DNA of 64,000 bases from assembly GCF_022436675.1 (NCBI RefSeq), contig NZ_JAKUJZ010000002.1:565417-629416 (forward strand), read 5' to 3'. Origin of the DNA: Rheinheimera hassiensis. GTDB taxonomy: Bacteria; Pseudomonadota; Gammaproteobacteria; Enterobacterales; Alteromonadaceae. Position numbers and translations under genes: made by a program. Each line of letters begins with the position of its first letter. Position 1 is the first letter of the stretch. Of this stretch, positions 28,874 to 38,937 are shown piece by piece. The notes below the pieces were generated by a model. The model was not told where the DNA came from, ran no database searches, and saw only the letters and a list, made by a program, of their open reading frames with translations.

Positions 28874-29373
28874 CGTTAGTGACTCGCATTTTGCAGCCAC
28901 AACGCAGCCCAACGGGCACCTGCGTGTTCAGACGTTATCAAACACTAATGGGTGCAGTCTCACGACTGGAATGTCTGAAGAAACCAAATTGTCACTGCGT
29001 GGGCTTTTGTGATGGCTTCGCAGTTTATGCTGTTTTCGTTTTTGGATCTGAAACACACCGCCTTACGGCGCTGCGTTATAGCAATATCTTTTATGCTCTG
29101 GTTGACCGGAACTCATGTTTTGCCGTTGTTGATAACAGATTACGCAACATTATCTCAGGCAAATGGCGTTTGGTTTACGCCGGGGGTATAAAAAACGTTG
29201 GTTTTCACCACGATTTCGGTATGATCACTCCCCCAAGCGCTGCCGCACAAATTCTCTTACATCACTTTGAGCGCCCTAATTGCCAGTTTTTGGCAGAATT
29301 AGCGGGGGGATTATCCCACTAATGCGCAGCCGATAGCAACTGAAATCTAATATTAGCAGAGTATTCAAAACCC
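28874..29373. promoter_or_regulatory. 500-bp gap holding divergent rne and rluC promoters
   Basis: No credible gene. Part of it is presumably the rne leader; in E. coli a ~360-nt leader with hairpins mediates RNase E autoregulation. One clear inverted repeat is CTAATTGCCA at 29276-29285 with TGGCAGAATTAG at 29291-29302 (loop GTTTT). No full -35/-10 pair is convincing on either strand. Overlapping 60-147-codon ORFs in this gap lack family resemblance. Confidence 0.4.
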
Positions 29374-30327
29374 ATGAGCGATGAAATCAAGTTACCTGTG
29401 CAATTAATTGAAATAGAACCTGATTTTATTGGTCAGCGCATAGACAATTTTTTACTGGCACGGCTAAAAGGCGTGCCCAAAAGTGTTATTTATCGGGTTT
29501 TGCGAAAAGGAGAGGTGCGAGTGAACAAAAAACGCATCAAACCTGAATATAAACTGCAGCAGGATGATGTGGTGCGTATACCGCCATTAACTGTTGCCGC
29601 TGAAGGCGAACCGGTATCGGTGAAACTGTCGATGGTGAAAAACCTCGAACAGCATATTTTATTTGAAGACAACGACCTGATTGTACTTAATAAACCCTCT
29701 GGCATGGCGGTGCATGGTGGTAGTGGTTTGCAATTTGGTGTGATTGAAGCACTGCGGGCACTGCGACCACTGGCGAAACATCTGGAGCTGGTACACCGGC
29801 TTGACCGCGATACTTCAGGTTGTTTACTGATTGCAAAAAAGCGCTCGGTGCTGACCCATTTGCACGAACAGCTACGCAATAAAACGGTAGAGAAAAAATA
29901 CTGGGCACTGGTCGCTGGCGACTGGGACAACAAGGTTCGTAAAGTTACTGAGCCACTGAAAAAGAATACGCTGCAATCTGGTGAACGCGTAGTGCGGGTA
30001 GATGAAGCTGAAGGTAAACCCTCAGAAACGCGGTTTCGTATTTTACAGCGTTATCAGCAAGGCACGTTGGTAGAAGCTTTTCCGGTAACCGGCAGAACGC
30101 ACCAAATTCGCGTGCATACTGCTTGTAAAGGCCACCCGATCGCTTGTGACGATAAATATGGCGACAACACCTTTACCTCACAGATGCAACAGGTTGGCTT
30201 AAACCGCTTGTTTTTACATGCTAAAACCCTGAGTTTTATCCATCCGATGACTGAAACAACCATGCGGGTAGAAGCGCCGCTGGACCCCAGCCTGGAACAG
30301 GCGCTGGCAAAACTGACGAGAAAATAA
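29374..30327 (+). CDS. rluC: 23S rRNA pseudouridine synthase RluC
   Basis: 317 aa. N-terminal S4 RNA-binding domain (RIDNFLLARLKGVPKSVIYR) and RluA-type catalytic domain with HRLDRDTSGCLLIAK, whose second Asp is the nucleophile; GRTHQIRVHTACKGHPIACD is the conserved C-terminal motif. Modifies U955, U2504 and U2580 of 23S rRNA in E. coli. Divergent from rne, the same neighbourhood as in E. coli. A HAD gene follows after 4 nt. Confidence 0.94.
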   Translation: MSDEIKLPVQLIEIEPDFIGQRIDNFLLARLKGVPKSVIYRVLRKGEVRVNKKRIKPEYKLQQDDVVRIPPLTVAAEGEPVSVKLSMVKNLEQHILFEDNDLIVLNKPSGMAVHGGSGLQFGVIEALRALRPLAKHLELVHRLDRDTSGCLLIAKKRSVLTHLHEQLRNKTVEKKYWALVAGDWDNKVRKVTEPLKKNTLQSGERVVRVDEAEGKPSETRFRILQRYQQGTLVEAFPVTGRTHQIRVHTACKGHPIACDDKYGDNTFTSQMQQVGLNRLFLHAKTLSFIHPMTETTMRVEAPLDPSLEQALAKLTRK

Positions 30328-30331
30328 TCCA

Positions 30332-30991
30332 ATGCAAAATGCTGTAACAGACAAAGTATCTCTGGTGGTGTTCGATTGGGACGGCACTGTAATGGATTCC
30401 ATCGGCCGTATCGTGTCGTCAATGCAGGCTGCTGCAAGGCATTCAGATTTATTAATACCCAGTGATTTTGCCGTTAAACAAATTATCGGTTTAAGCCTGG
30501 ACCCGGCACTAAATGTGTTGTTCCCCGGCGTAACGGCTGACAAACGCCAGCAGTTATTTGAACATTACCGCGACCACTATGTGATTCACGATACCACACC
30601 AACGCCGTTGTTTGACGGTGTCGAACAGGTGTTACAACAGTTAAAGGCACAAAATGTGCTGTTAGCCGTGGCTACCGGTAAAGCGCGTAAAGGCTTACAG
30701 CGTATGTTCGATGAAACCGGGTTGGCAAAATATTTTGATACCAGCCGCTGTGCTGATGAAGCTCAATCGAAGCCGCATCCGGATATGCTGCAGCAAATTT
30801 TGCTGGAACTGGATATAAAAGCTGAGCATGCCATCATGGTGGGTGATACCAGCCATGATATGAAAATGGCTCAGGCGATAGCAATGCCGCGAATTGGGGT
30901 AACCCATGGCGTGCATGGCCGCGATGTACTAAGCCAGTTTGCGCCCAAAGCCATTATCGATACGATACCGGAATTATTGCAGGTTATTTAA
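30332..30991 (+). CDS. HAD-superfamily hydrolase (phosphoglycolate-phosphatase-like)
   Basis: 219 aa. Motif I FDWDGTVMDS (nucleophile Asp), motif II VATGKARKG, motif III Lys in SKPHPDML, motif IV MVGDTSHDM, in the order of HAD subfamily IA with an alpha-helical cap. Likely a small-molecule phosphatase; substrate unknown. Four nt after rluC, so same operon. Confidence 0.88.
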   Translation: MQNAVTDKVSLVVFDWDGTVMDSIGRIVSSMQAAARHSDLLIPSDFAVKQIIGLSLDPALNVLFPGVTADKRQQLFEHYRDHYVIHDTTPTPLFDGVEQVLQQLKAQNVLLAVATGKARKGLQRMFDETGLAKYFDTSRCADEAQSKPHPDMLQQILLELDIKAEHAIMVGDTSHDMKMAQAIAMPRIGVTHGVHGRDVLSQFAPKAIIDTIPELLQVI

Positions 30992-31185
30992 TCCTGATAG
31001 TTTTGGCGTCTCCGGTTTGCTCACGTCAACACGCCGTGAACCCATCCCTGGGGGCTCGATTATAAACTTCATCCATGAAGTTTATCCTGCGGACCAGCAG
31101 AGCTGTTCAAATTCGCTCCCGGCGAATTTGTCAGCATCCTGGCCTGCAACGGTTGACTTAGAGCAAGCCGGATCCACCTTATATG
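30992..31185. repeat. Hairpin-rich intergenic segment
   Basis: Between converging HAD and Maf genes. Two clean inverted repeats are visible: ATAAACTTC-ATCCAT-GAAGTTTAT (31062-31085) and AAATTCGC-TCCCG-GCGAATTT (31109-31129). Another, CACG...CGTG, lies at ~31023-31038. The overall look is of a REP-like dispersed intergenic repeat, but copy number cannot be judged from one copy. Confidence 0.4.
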
Positions 31186-31788
31186 CTAATCCAGGAATAG
31201 CACATTAATGCCTTCATTTAACAGCATCTGGTTTAGCCGTATCAGCGGCAGGCCAATCAGGCTATTGGGGTCGTCACCACTAAGTTTGCTGAATAAGCTA
31301 ATGCCCAGGCCTTCGCTTTTAAAGCTGCCGGCGCAATCCAGCGGTTGTTCTTTTTTGATATAAGCGATAATTTCTGCATCGGTTAAAGTGCGAAAGCTAA
31401 CGTTAAACGGTTCAACAATAACCTGTATATTGCCGGTTTGCGCATTAACTAATGCCAGTCCGGTAAGAAAAGTTACCTTGTTACCGCTAAAACGGCGTAA
31501 TTGCGTAAGTGCGTTTTCTGCGGTATGGGGTTTGCCGATAATATCATTATTAAAAACCGCCACCTGATCAGAGCCAATAACCAAACCGGTGCTTAAACCT
31601 GCGGCAACAGCTTGTGCCTTGGCAGCGGCTAAACGACGCACCAATTGTTCTGCACTCTCGTTTGCTAGTGGCGTTTCGTCAACGTCCGGTTTGGCGGTGT
31701 GAAACTGCGGCGTTAACTTCGCCAGCAACTGGCGGCGATAGGTTGAGGTAGAAGCCAGATACAGCGCTGGCAAAGTGGGCTCAGTCAT
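31186..31788 (-). CDS. Maf-family nucleotide pyrophosphatase (YceF-like)
   Basis: 200 aa. Maf signatures: YLASTSTYRRQLL at the N terminus, DETP in PDVDETPLANE, VIGSDQVAVFN and the C-terminal DCAGSFKSEG. YceF-type members hydrolyse modified nucleoside triphosphates such as m7GTP. Divergent from the yceD-rpmF-plsX operon, which matches the E. coli map position of yceF. Confidence 0.92.
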   Translation of the reverse strand: MTEPTLPALYLASTSTYRRQLLAKLTPQFHTAKPDVDETPLANESAEQLVRRLAAAKAQAVAAGLSTGLVIGSDQVAVFNNDIIGKPHTAENALTQLRRFSGNKVTFLTGLALVNAQTGNIQVIVEPFNVSFRTLTDAEIIAYIKKEQPLDCAGSFKSEGLGISLFSKLSGDDPNSLIGLPLIRLNQMLLNEGINVLFLD

Positions 31789-31879
31789 TGATAAATAGCC
31801 TTTTTATGCAGAATGTGCGGCACTATAATCAGAATGATAAAAATGCGCGAGAAAAACCATAAATATCTGCCAGATCCCT

Positions 31880-31908
31880 TTGACAGCAATGGGGCGCTTC
31901 TATATGAT
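31880..31908 (+). promoter_or_regulatory. Near-consensus sigma-70 promoter for yceD operon
   Basis: TTGACA (31880-31885), 17-nt spacer, TATGAT (31903-31908). The expected transcription start is ~31914-31916, only 2-4 nt before the yceD ATG at 31918. Confidence 0.75.
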
Positions 31909-31917
31909 GCGCGCCTT

Positions 31918-32445
31918 ATGCAAAAAGTAAAAATACCCGTTACTATAGATCCGGTTAAAGCAGCGCAAAAGCGCTCTGATTACGAAGGCTTCGTGCCGCT
32001 AGTAAATTTAACCCGGTTAACACAAAGCTTGCTTAATCCGCAGGGCGAGGTAACGGTACGAGTTGAATGCGGTACTGACCAGCAAGGCCTGACTGTAATA
32101 CAGGGTGGTACTTCTTGCGAAGTGAGTGTAACCTGCGAACGTTGTGGTGAAGCCATGATGGTGTCGCTGGACTGCAATTTTGCATACACTCCGGTTAAAC
32201 CGGGTGATGACAGTGCTTTGGAGTTAATTCCTGAGCGATACGACGTGATCGAGAAAAACGAACACGGCGAAATAAATTTACGACAGTTAGTGGAAGATGA
32301 GTTGATTCTGGCTCTGCCACTGTTCCCGATGCACGACGAAGCGGTTTGCGCCGTTAGTGCGGCATCGATGAGCTTTGGCGATATAGGTCCGGAACCGGAA
32401 AAACCCAATCCTTTTGCTGTACTGGCAGAATTAAAGAAAAAGTGA
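31918..32445 (+). CDS. yceD: YceD family protein (DUF177, 23S rRNA accumulation)
   Basis: 175 aa from ATG 31918 ([19 protein letters not shown]), which aligns with the E. coli YceD N terminus; the longer frame from 31813 runs across the promoter and is rejected. Two CxxC-type cysteines (TCERCGEAM) and the C-terminal [13 protein letters not shown] are conserved. YceD binds and protects 23S rRNA precursors. Followed after 16 nt by rpmF. The 5' UTR appears to be almost absent. Confidence 0.92.
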   Translation: MQKVKIPVTIDPVKAAQKRSDYEGFVPLVNLTRLTQSLLNPQGEVTVRVECGTDQQGLTVIQGGTSCEVSVTCERCGEAMMVSLDCNFAYTPVKPGDDSALELIPERYDVIEKNEHGEINLRQLVEDELILALPLFPMHDEAVCAVSAASMSFGDIGPEPEKPNPFAVLAELKKK

Positions 32446-32461
32446 GTTTAGGAGAAATACC

Positions 32462-32626
32462 ATGGCTGTTCAGCAAAACAAAAAATCACGTGCACGTCGC
32501 GATATGCGTCGCTCACACGATGCATTAACTGGCCCAACGCTGTCAGTTGATTCTACTACAGGTGAAACGCATCGTCGTCACCACATTACTGCCGATGGTT
32601 ACTACAAAGGCCGTAAAGTAAAATAA
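32462..32626 (+). CDS. rpmF: 50S ribosomal protein L32
   Basis: 54 aa: begins [20 protein letters not shown] and ends [11 protein letters not shown], the canonical bL32 sequence including the HRRHHIT segment. RBS TTTAGGAGAAA lies just upstream. Located between yceD and plsX as in E. coli and most gammaproteobacteria. The short length makes it easy to miss. Confidence 0.97.
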   Translation: MAVQQNKKSRARRDMRRSHDALTGPTLSVDSTTGETHRRHHITADGYYKGRKVK

Positions 32627-32632
32627 GTCTGG

Positions 32633-33673
32633 GTGCACCTGGTGCAGCCAACTAAGCTGACACTTGCATTAGACATGATGGGGGGCGATCACGGCCCCCA
32701 TTCTACTATTCCTGCCGCGCTGGCAGCGATTTGTGAGTTTCCGGAACTAAATCTCGTTTTATGTGGTGATGAAGCCATGCTCACTGAGCAACTAAAGTTG
32801 CACGGTGTATTTCCTCATCCTCAGCTTCATATCCGCCACAGTACTCAAATTGTTTCCATGGCTGATAAGCCTTCCGTTGCGCTACGCTCAAAACGCGACT
32901 CGTCTATGCGGGTGGCGCTTGATTTGGTTGATAAAGGCGAGGTTCAGGCCTGTGTCAGTGCCGGCAATACCGGTGCATTAATTGCTATGGCGCATTTTGT
33001 GCTGAAAATGCTAAACGGTGTAGACCGCCCGGCATTGATCAGTGCATTGCCTGCAGTTGAGGGACACCCTATTTATATGCTGGATTTAGGCGCTACAGTA
33101 AACTGTGATGCCGATACCTTATTTCAGTTTGCCGTAATGGGCGCGGTGATGGCTGAAGAAGTGATCGGTATCAGCCAGCCTAAAGTTGCGTTACTGAATA
33201 TGGGCGAAGAAGAAATTAAAGGTTCAGATCAGATAAAGCGCGCGTCTATGCTGTTGTCTGACTGTAACGATATTAATTACATCGGCTATATCGAAGGTAA
33301 TGATATTTTTACCGGCAAAGCGGATGTTATTGTCTGTGACGGTTTTGTCGGTAATGTTGCGCTTAAAACCTGTGAAGGCGTAGCTAAACTTATTTTGCGC
33401 CGCTTCGAGTCCAGCATTAAAGACAGGGTAACTGCGCAATTATTCGGCTGGTTAATCAAACCTTTTATAAAAAACCTTTATCAGGGCGTGAACCCCGACC
33501 ACTATAATGGTGCAAGTCTGATAGGATTGCGCGGAATTGTAGTGAAAAGTCATGGAAATGCGACTAAAGATGCATTTCTCAGTGCCATCCGGCAAGCGGT
33601 GCGTGAGGTTGAACGCCAGGTGCCCGCAAAAATTAAAGACCGGTTGGAACACGTATTAATTGATAAAGCGTAG
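32633..33673 (+). CDS. plsX: Phosphate acyltransferase PlsX
   Basis: About 346 aa. Makes acyl-phosphate from acyl-ACP for phospholipid synthesis. [34 protein letters not shown] and [12 protein letters not shown] are PlsX signatures. The start is GTG 32633 or GTG 32642; no ATG lies upstream of the conserved core. Sits 6 nt after rpmF and leads into fabH. Confidence 0.95.
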   Translation: MHLVQPTKLTLALDMMGGDHGPHSTIPAALAAICEFPELNLVLCGDEAMLTEQLKLHGVFPHPQLHIRHSTQIVSMADKPSVALRSKRDSSMRVALDLVDKGEVQACVSAGNTGALIAMAHFVLKMLNGVDRPALISALPAVEGHPIYMLDLGATVNCDADTLFQFAVMGAVMAEEVIGISQPKVALLNMGEEEIKGSDQIKRASMLLSDCNDINYIGYIEGNDIFTGKADVIVCDGFVGNVALKTCEGVAKLILRRFESSIKDRVTAQLFGWLIKPFIKNLYQGVNPDHYNGASLIGLRGIVVKSHGNATKDAFLSAIRQAVREVERQVPAKIKDRLEHVLIDKA

Positions 33674-33679
33674 GTCCTC

Positions 33680-34639
33680 ATGTATTCACGCATTATAGGT
33701 ACCGGGAGCTATTTCCCGTCGCAGGTTCGCAGTAACGCCGATCTGGAATCAATGGTAGAAACTACCGACGAATGGATTATTGAACGCACCGGGATCAGAG
33801 AGCGCCGTATCATCGGTGACAACGAAACCGTGGCAACGATGGGCGCCCAGGCGGCATTAAAAGCCATTGAAGCGGCCGATATTGATAAAAACAGCATAGA
33901 TATGATTATCTGTGCCACCACAAGCGCATCACGCGCTTTACCAAGCTCCGCTTGTGAAATTCAGCGCGAGCTTGAAATTCCTGCTATTCCTGCTTTTGAT
34001 ATTGCCGCCGCCTGTGCAGGTTTTTGCTATGGCCTGAGCGTAGCAGATCAGTACATTAAAAGTGGTATTGCCAAACGCATTTTGGTGATTGGTTCTGACT
34101 GTTTATCGCGTTTAATATCGCCTGAAGACAGAAGCATGGTGATTCTGTTCGGTGACGCCGCCGGTGCGGTGATACTGGAAGCGTCAGAGCAACCGGGTAT
34201 TTTATCTACCCATATTCATGCCGACGGCAAATATTCCGAGCTGCTGTATGTCGATAACCCCATTCGTGGTGATGAGCAATCGGTGCACCAGTCCTGGGGT
34301 TCAATGAAAGGCAACGACGTATTTAAAGTTGCGGTGACCAAACTCTCTGAAGTCGTAGAGCAAACACTGGCAGCAAATAATCTGGATAAATCACAGATTG
34401 ACTGGCTGGTGCCGCATCAGGCTAACCTGCGTATTATTTCGGCTGTAGCGCGTAAACTGGATATGTCGATGGAGCAGGTTGTTATTAACCTTGACCGTTA
34501 TGGCAATACCTCAGCCGCTACTGTACCGACCGCATTGGATGAAGCTATTCGTGACGGCCGTATTCAGCGTGGTCAAACCTTATTACTGGAAGCCTTTGGT
34601 GGCGGTTTCGCCTGGGCTTCGGCGCTGGTGCGTTACTAA
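33680..34639 (+). CDS. fabH: 3-oxoacyl-ACP synthase III
   Basis: 319 aa. Condenses acetyl-CoA with malonyl-ACP to start fatty-acid synthesis. Catalytic triad visible: Cys112 in AACAGFCYG, His in VPHQANLRI, Asn in YGNTSAA. ATG start 6 nt after plsX. Confidence 0.97.
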   Translation: MYSRIIGTGSYFPSQVRSNADLESMVETTDEWIIERTGIRERRIIGDNETVATMGAQAALKAIEAADIDKNSIDMIICATTSASRALPSSACEIQRELEIPAIPAFDIAAACAGFCYGLSVADQYIKSGIAKRILVIGSDCLSRLISPEDRSMVILFGDAAGAVILEASEQPGILSTHIHADGKYSELLYVDNPIRGDEQSVHQSWGSMKGNDVFKVAVTKLSEVVEQTLAANNLDKSQIDWLVPHQANLRIISAVARKLDMSMEQVVINLDRYGNTSAATVPTALDEAIRDGRIQRGQTLLLEAFGGGFAWASALVRY

Positions 34640-34675
34640 ACTACAGCAGAATTTTTATTTCTTGCAGGACTGAAC

Positions 34676-35611
34676 ATGACAACAAAACTTGCAATCGTAT
34701 TTCCAGGGCAGGGCTCGCAAAGTGTTGGTATGCTGAGCGAACTGCATCAGCAATATGATGTGGTAAAAAACACCTTTGCTGAAGCCTCAAGCGCACTGGG
34801 TTATGACTTATGGGCGTTGGTAGCCAATGGCCCGGAAACCGATCTGAACGAAACACACCGTACCCAGCCAGCTTTGTTAACCGCCTCGGTTGCAGTATGG
34901 CGGTTGTGGCAGCAGCAAGGTGGCGCGCAGCCTGCTTACTTTGCCGGTCACTCGTTGGGCGAATACTCCGCTTTGGTCTGTGCTGGTGTGCTATCTTTGG
35001 CCGATGCAGTAAAACTGGTTGAAAAGCGCGGTAATTATATGCAGTTGGCAGTGCCGGCCGGTGTTGGCGCTATGTCAGCCATTATCGGGTTAGACGATGC
35101 GGCTATTGCCACCGCGTGCGAGCAAGCGGCACAAGGCGAAGTGGTATCGCCGGTTAATTATAATTCTCCCGGACAGGTGGTTATTGCCGGTCATAAAGCC
35201 GCCGTTGAGCGTGCTGGTGAGCTGTGTAAAGCGGCCGGTGCCAAGCGCGCGCTACCTTTACCGGTAAGCGTGCCATCGCACTGCGCTTTAATGCGCCCGG
35301 CAGCAGAAAAATTAGCCACAGATCTAACGGCACTTAATTTTAACGATGCTGTCATACCGGTGGTGAATAATGTCGATGTTGCTATTGCTGCCAACTCCAC
35401 CGCAGTAAAAGACGCTTTGGTACGGCAGTTACACAGCCCGGTACGCTGGACCGAAACCATCGAATGGCTTGCGGCGCAAGGTGTTACTGATGTGTTGGAA
35501 CTGGGTGCAGGTAAAGTATTAAGTGGCCTGATTAAGCGGATTGACAAGAATTTGGCTGTAGCTTCGGTTGGCGATATCGCCTCATTACAGGCCGCGCTGG
35601 CTGCAGAATAA
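34676..35611 (+). CDS. fabD: Malonyl-CoA:ACP transacylase
   Basis: 311 aa. FPGQGSQSVGML N terminus and GHSLGEYSA with nucleophile Ser93; PSHCALM carries the catalytic His. Third gene of the fatty-acid cluster, 36 nt after fabH. Confidence 0.97.
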   Translation: MTTKLAIVFPGQGSQSVGMLSELHQQYDVVKNTFAEASSALGYDLWALVANGPETDLNETHRTQPALLTASVAVWRLWQQQGGAQPAYFAGHSLGEYSALVCAGVLSLADAVKLVEKRGNYMQLAVPAGVGAMSAIIGLDDAAIATACEQAAQGEVVSPVNYNSPGQVVIAGHKAAVERAGELCKAAGAKRALPLPVSVPSHCALMRPAAEKLATDLTALNFNDAVIPVVNNVDVAIAANSTAVKDALVRQLHSPVRWTETIEWLAAQGVTDVLELGAGKVLSGLIKRIDKNLAVASVGDIASLQAALAAE

Positions 35612-35620
35612 GGATTAAGC

Positions 35621-36367
35621 ATGACAAGTTTTATTTCACTGGAAGGTAAAGTGGCACTGGTTACCGGCGCCAGCCGTGGTATTGGCCGCGCTATTGCCGA
35701 GCAATTAGCGGCATTGGGCGCCAAAGTCGTCGGCACAGCTACCTCTGAAAAAGGTGCTGCAGATATCAGTGGTTATTTAGGTGACAAAGGCTGCGGACTG
35801 GTGTTAAATGTGGCCGACACCACATCAATTGAACAATGTTTAGAACAAATTAAAAACCAGTTTGGAGATATTGATATTCTGGTTAATAATGCCGGCATTA
35901 CACGCGATAACTTGCTGATGCGCATGAAAGATGAAGAGTGGTTTGACATTATGCAAACCAACCTGACATCGGTGTACCGCTTAAGTAAAGCCGTTATGCG
36001 TACTATGATGAAAAAACGCTTTGGCCGTATTATCAGCATAGGGTCGGTAGTGGGCTCTATGGGTAACGCAGGTCAGACAAATTATGCTGCAGCGAAAGCC
36101 GGTGTGTTAGGTTTTACTAAATCACTTGCACGCGAAGTAGCATCACGCGGTATTACTGTTAATGCTATTGCGCCGGGTTTTATTGATACTGATATGACCA
36201 AAGAGCTGTCGGATGAACAAAAACAAGCTATTTTTGCTCAGGTACCGGCAAATCGTTTAGGCCAGCCGGAAGAGATTGCTGCCACCGTAGCATTTTTAGC
36301 ATCAAATCAGGCTGCCTACATTACCGGTGAAACAATTCACGTTAACGGCGGTATGTATATGGTGTAA
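35621..36367 (+). CDS. fabG: 3-oxoacyl-ACP reductase
   Basis: 248 aa short-chain dehydrogenase using NADPH. Cofactor loop TGASRGIGRAIA, NNAGITRDN, catalytic Ser in GSVVGSMGN and YAAAK. C terminus GGMYMV typical of FabG. Nine nt after fabD. Confidence 0.97.
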   Translation: MTSFISLEGKVALVTGASRGIGRAIAEQLAALGAKVVGTATSEKGAADISGYLGDKGCGLVLNVADTTSIEQCLEQIKNQFGDIDILVNNAGITRDNLLMRMKDEEWFDIMQTNLTSVYRLSKAVMRTMMKKRFGRIISIGSVVGSMGNAGQTNYAAAKAGVLGFTKSLAREVASRGITVNAIAPGFIDTDMTKELSDEQKQAIFAQVPANRLGQPEEIAATVAFLASNQAAYITGETIHVNGGMYMV

Positions 36368-36417
36368 GCCGGGGTTTAAAAGCAGGTTTGACCAGCGTAA
36401 AATGCTGATCGCATCAC

Positions 36418-36446
36418 TTGCAACCCACTAAGCTTACGCATAAACT
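36418..36446 (+). promoter_or_regulatory. Candidate acpP promoter
   Basis: TTGCAA, 17-nt spacer, TAAACT, in the 136-bp fabG-acpP gap. This fits the common practice of extra acpP transcription because ACP is needed in large amounts. Confidence 0.5.
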
Positions 36447-36503
36447 AGCGCCACACAAAATTGCACGAACTGTTGCGATTTATATGAGAAAAAGGAAGAA
36501 AAG

Positions 36504-36740
36504 ATGAGCAACATCGAAGAACGCGTTAAGAAAATCATTATCGAACAACTGGGCGTTAAAGAAGACGAAGTGAAGCACGAAGCGTCTTTTGTTGACGACC
36601 TGGGCGCTGACTCACTGGACACTGTTGAGCTGGTTATGGCGCTGGAAGAAGAGTTCGATACTGAGATTCCAGACGAAGAAGCTGAGAAAATCACGACTGT
36701 TCAGTCTGCTATTGATTACATCAAAGCACACGCTGAGTAA
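36504..36740 (+). CDS. acpP: Acyl carrier protein
   Basis: 78 aa, highly acidic. 4'-phosphopantetheine attachment Ser37 in [20 protein letters not shown]. Followed by a strong terminator, so fabF is partly uncoupled. Confidence 0.98.
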   Translation: MSNIEERVKKIIIEQLGVKEDEVKHEASFVDDLGADSLDTVELVMALEEEFDTEIPDEEAEKITTVQSAIDYIKAHAE

Positions 36741-36755
36741 GTTATCAGCTTACAG

Positions 36756-36781
36756 AACGGGTAGCTAAGCTACCCGTTTTC
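36756..36781 (+). terminator. Terminator after acpP
   Basis: AACGGGTAGC-TAA-GCTACCCGTTTT hairpin with a T-rich tail, 16 nt after the acpP stop. Confidence 0.85.
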
Positions 36782-36820
36782 GTTTTAAGATCGATGAAAA
36801 TTTCCATGGCGGAGGGTTTT

Positions 36821-38059
36821 GTGGCAAAACGTCGTGTGGTTGTTACCGGTTTAGGCATGCTTACGCCGCTGGGTAATGATGTTGCCTCAAGCTGGCAAGG
36901 CTTACAGCAAGGTAAAAGTGGCATATCGCTGATCGAGCATTTCGACACCAGTGCTTACACCACCAAATTTGCTGGTTTGGTAAAAAACTTTGATGTAGAA
37001 CCGTTTTTTTCAGCTAAAGATGCGAAAAAAATGGATCTGTTCATTCAGTATGGTGTGGCTGCCGGTATTCAGGCATTTCGTGACTCAGGCATCGAAATTA
37101 CTGAGCACAATGCGCCGCGTATTGGGGCGGCAATTGGCTCAGGTATTGGTGGTTTGGGTTTAATTGAAGAAAACCACACTAAACTGATTAATAGTGGCCC
37201 TAAACGGTTATCACCGTTTTTTGTGCCATCTACCATTATTAATATGATTGCTGGCCAACTATCCATTTTACTTGGGTTGCAAGGGCCGAATATCAGTATT
37301 GTTACTGCCTGTACTACAGGCGTACACAACATTGGCCATGCGGCACGGATGATAGTGTACGGTGATGCGGATGTGATGATAGCCGGTGGTGCTGAAAAAG
37401 CCTCTACGCCTTTGGGTATGGGGGGCTTTGGTGCTGCAAGGGCTTTATCTACCCGTAATGAGGCGCCAGAGCAAGCCAGTCGCCCCTGGGACAAAGGCCG
37501 TGATGGTTTTGTACTGGGTGATGGTGCCGGTGTTATGGTGTTGGAAGAATATGAACACGCCAAGGCGCGTGGCGCTAAAATCTATGCTGAGTTGGTAGGT
37601 TTTGGTATGAGCGGTGACGCTTATCATATGACTTCGCCACCAGAGAACGGTGCCGGTGCAGCCTTAGCGATGAAAAATGCGCTAAAAGATGCACAGGTAA
37701 ACTCAGAGCAGGTTGCCTACATTAATGCGCATGGTACCTCAACACCTGCAGGTGATATTGCTGAAACCAAGGCAATTAAATCGGTATTTGCTAATAATCT
37801 GGATAAGCTGATGGTTAGCTCATCCAAGTCGATGATTGGCCATCTGTTGGGAGCTGCCGGTTCGGTAGAATCTATTATTACCGTGCTGTCGCTGCAGGAT
37901 CAGCTGGTTACACCGACCATTAATCTGGATAACCCGGATGATGGTTGTGATCTGGATTATGTACCACACGAAGCGCGCCAGGTATCAATGGAATATGCTT
38001 TGTGTAATTCGTTCGGTTTTGGTGGAACTAACGGCTCTATACTGTTTAAACGTGTATAA
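36821..38059 (+). CDS. fabF: 3-oxoacyl-ACP synthase II
   Basis: 412 aa from GTG 36821 ([12 protein letters not shown]), 5 nt after GGAGG; E. coli FabF is 413 aa. An in-frame ATG at 36794 adds nine residues and lacks a better RBS. Catalytic Cys in [11 protein letters not shown], His in [11 protein letters not shown] and His in [11 protein letters not shown]. Elongates C16:1 to C18:1 and other acyl chains. Confidence 0.95.
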   Translation: MAKRRVVVTGLGMLTPLGNDVASSWQGLQQGKSGISLIEHFDTSAYTTKFAGLVKNFDVEPFFSAKDAKKMDLFIQYGVAAGIQAFRDSGIEITEHNAPRIGAAIGSGIGGLGLIEENHTKLINSGPKRLSPFFVPSTIINMIAGQLSILLGLQGPNISIVTACTTGVHNIGHAARMIVYGDADVMIAGGAEKASTPLGMGGFGAARALSTRNEAPEQASRPWDKGRDGFVLGDGAGVMVLEEYEHAKARGAKIYAELVGFGMSGDAYHMTSPPENGAGAALAMKNALKDAQVNSEQVAYINAHGTSTPAGDIAETKAIKSVFANNLDKLMVSSSKSMIGHLLGAAGSVESIITVLSLQDQLVTPTINLDNPDDGCDLDYVPHEARQVSMEYALCNSFGFGGTNGSILFKRV

Positions 38060-38099
38060 TTTGCTGTTTTAACACGCATAATCTGTTGTGTTGATGATG

Positions 38100-38126
38100 A
38101 AGGCTGCCATAGTGCAGCCTTTGTTT
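38100..38126 (+). terminator. Terminator after fabF
   Basis: AGGCTGC-CATAGT-GCAGCCT stem followed by TTGTTTT. Confidence 0.75.
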
Positions 38127-38157
38127 TATCCGCATTTTAAGGCATACTGCCGCTAGT

Positions 38158-38937
38158 TTGACTTTTCCGGTAGCGGCCATGCAAACCCTTATCAGTGCCA
38201 GAGATCGCAGTTTTAATTATGGCGATGGTATTTTTACCACTATGCAGGTACGCGGTGGCAGTATACAGCTGTGGCCTTTGCATTTGCAGCGTTTACAGCG
38301 CTCTGTTGCCCAGCTTGGGTTTACTGCAATTGACTGGCAAAGCGTGCAGCAACAAGCGCAAGCCGCAATAACAGCACCAGAGCAGGTCATTAAGATATTG
38401 ATTTCGCGTGGTGAAGGTGGCCGCGGTTATGCTATAGCAGATGTCGCAGCACCAGGCATTTATATTTCTGTTAGCCCCATGCCGGATTACCGCCTTGCAC
38501 AACAGCAAGGCATCAGTTTAGGCATGGCGACATTAAAGCTGGCAGTACAGCCGCTGTTGGCCGGGCTTAAACATAATAACCGGCTGGAACAGGTGTTGCT
38601 AAAACAAGAGCTGGCAAACACTGCATATGATGACTTACTGGTGCTGGATCAGCAGGGGTTTATTACTGAGGTCAGTGCCGCCAATGTGTTTTTACACCGC
38701 GACGGCGCCTGGCACACCCCAGAGCTGCAGCGTGCCGGAGTGGCAGGCGTGATGCGCCAGCATATTTTGCAGCAGGCAGATATCGCCCTGATTAACTGGA
38801 GTATTACTGAACTTGCGTCGGTTGACGCTATTTTCATTTGTAATGCTTTAATGGGTATAGTGCCGGTACGCAGTATAGAAGGCAGAGCTTTATCTGTCAG
38901 TAAGGTACAACAGTTTTCAAAGCAGGTACTATGTTAA
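38158..38937 (+). CDS. pabC: Aminodeoxychorismate lyase
   Basis: 259 aa, PLP-dependent fold-type IV enzyme releasing pyruvate to give p-aminobenzoate for folate. ARDRSFNYGDGIFTTMQVRGG and LKHNNRLEQVLLKQEL (PLP Lys region), then EVSAANVFL. The start is TTG 38158, which gives the normal N-terminal length, or ATG 38179. Overlaps mltG by 7 nt, so the two are translationally coupled. Confidence 0.88.
   Translation: MTFPVAAMQTLISARDRSFNYGDGIFTTMQVRGGSIQLWPLHLQRLQRSVAQLGFTAIDWQSVQQQAQAAITAPEQVIKILISRGEGGRGYAIADVAAPGIYISVSPMPDYRLAQQQGISLGMATLKLAVQPLLAGLKHNNRLEQVLLKQELANTAYDDLLVLDQQGFITEVSAANVFLHRDGAWHTPELQRAGVAGVMRQHILQQADIALINWSITELASVDAIFICNALMGIVPVRSIEGRALSVSKVQQFSKQVLC

Noticed and set aside
28874..28912. 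N-terminal extension of RNase E
   Set aside because: The conserved N terminus is [10 protein letters not shown]; the extension has no similarity.
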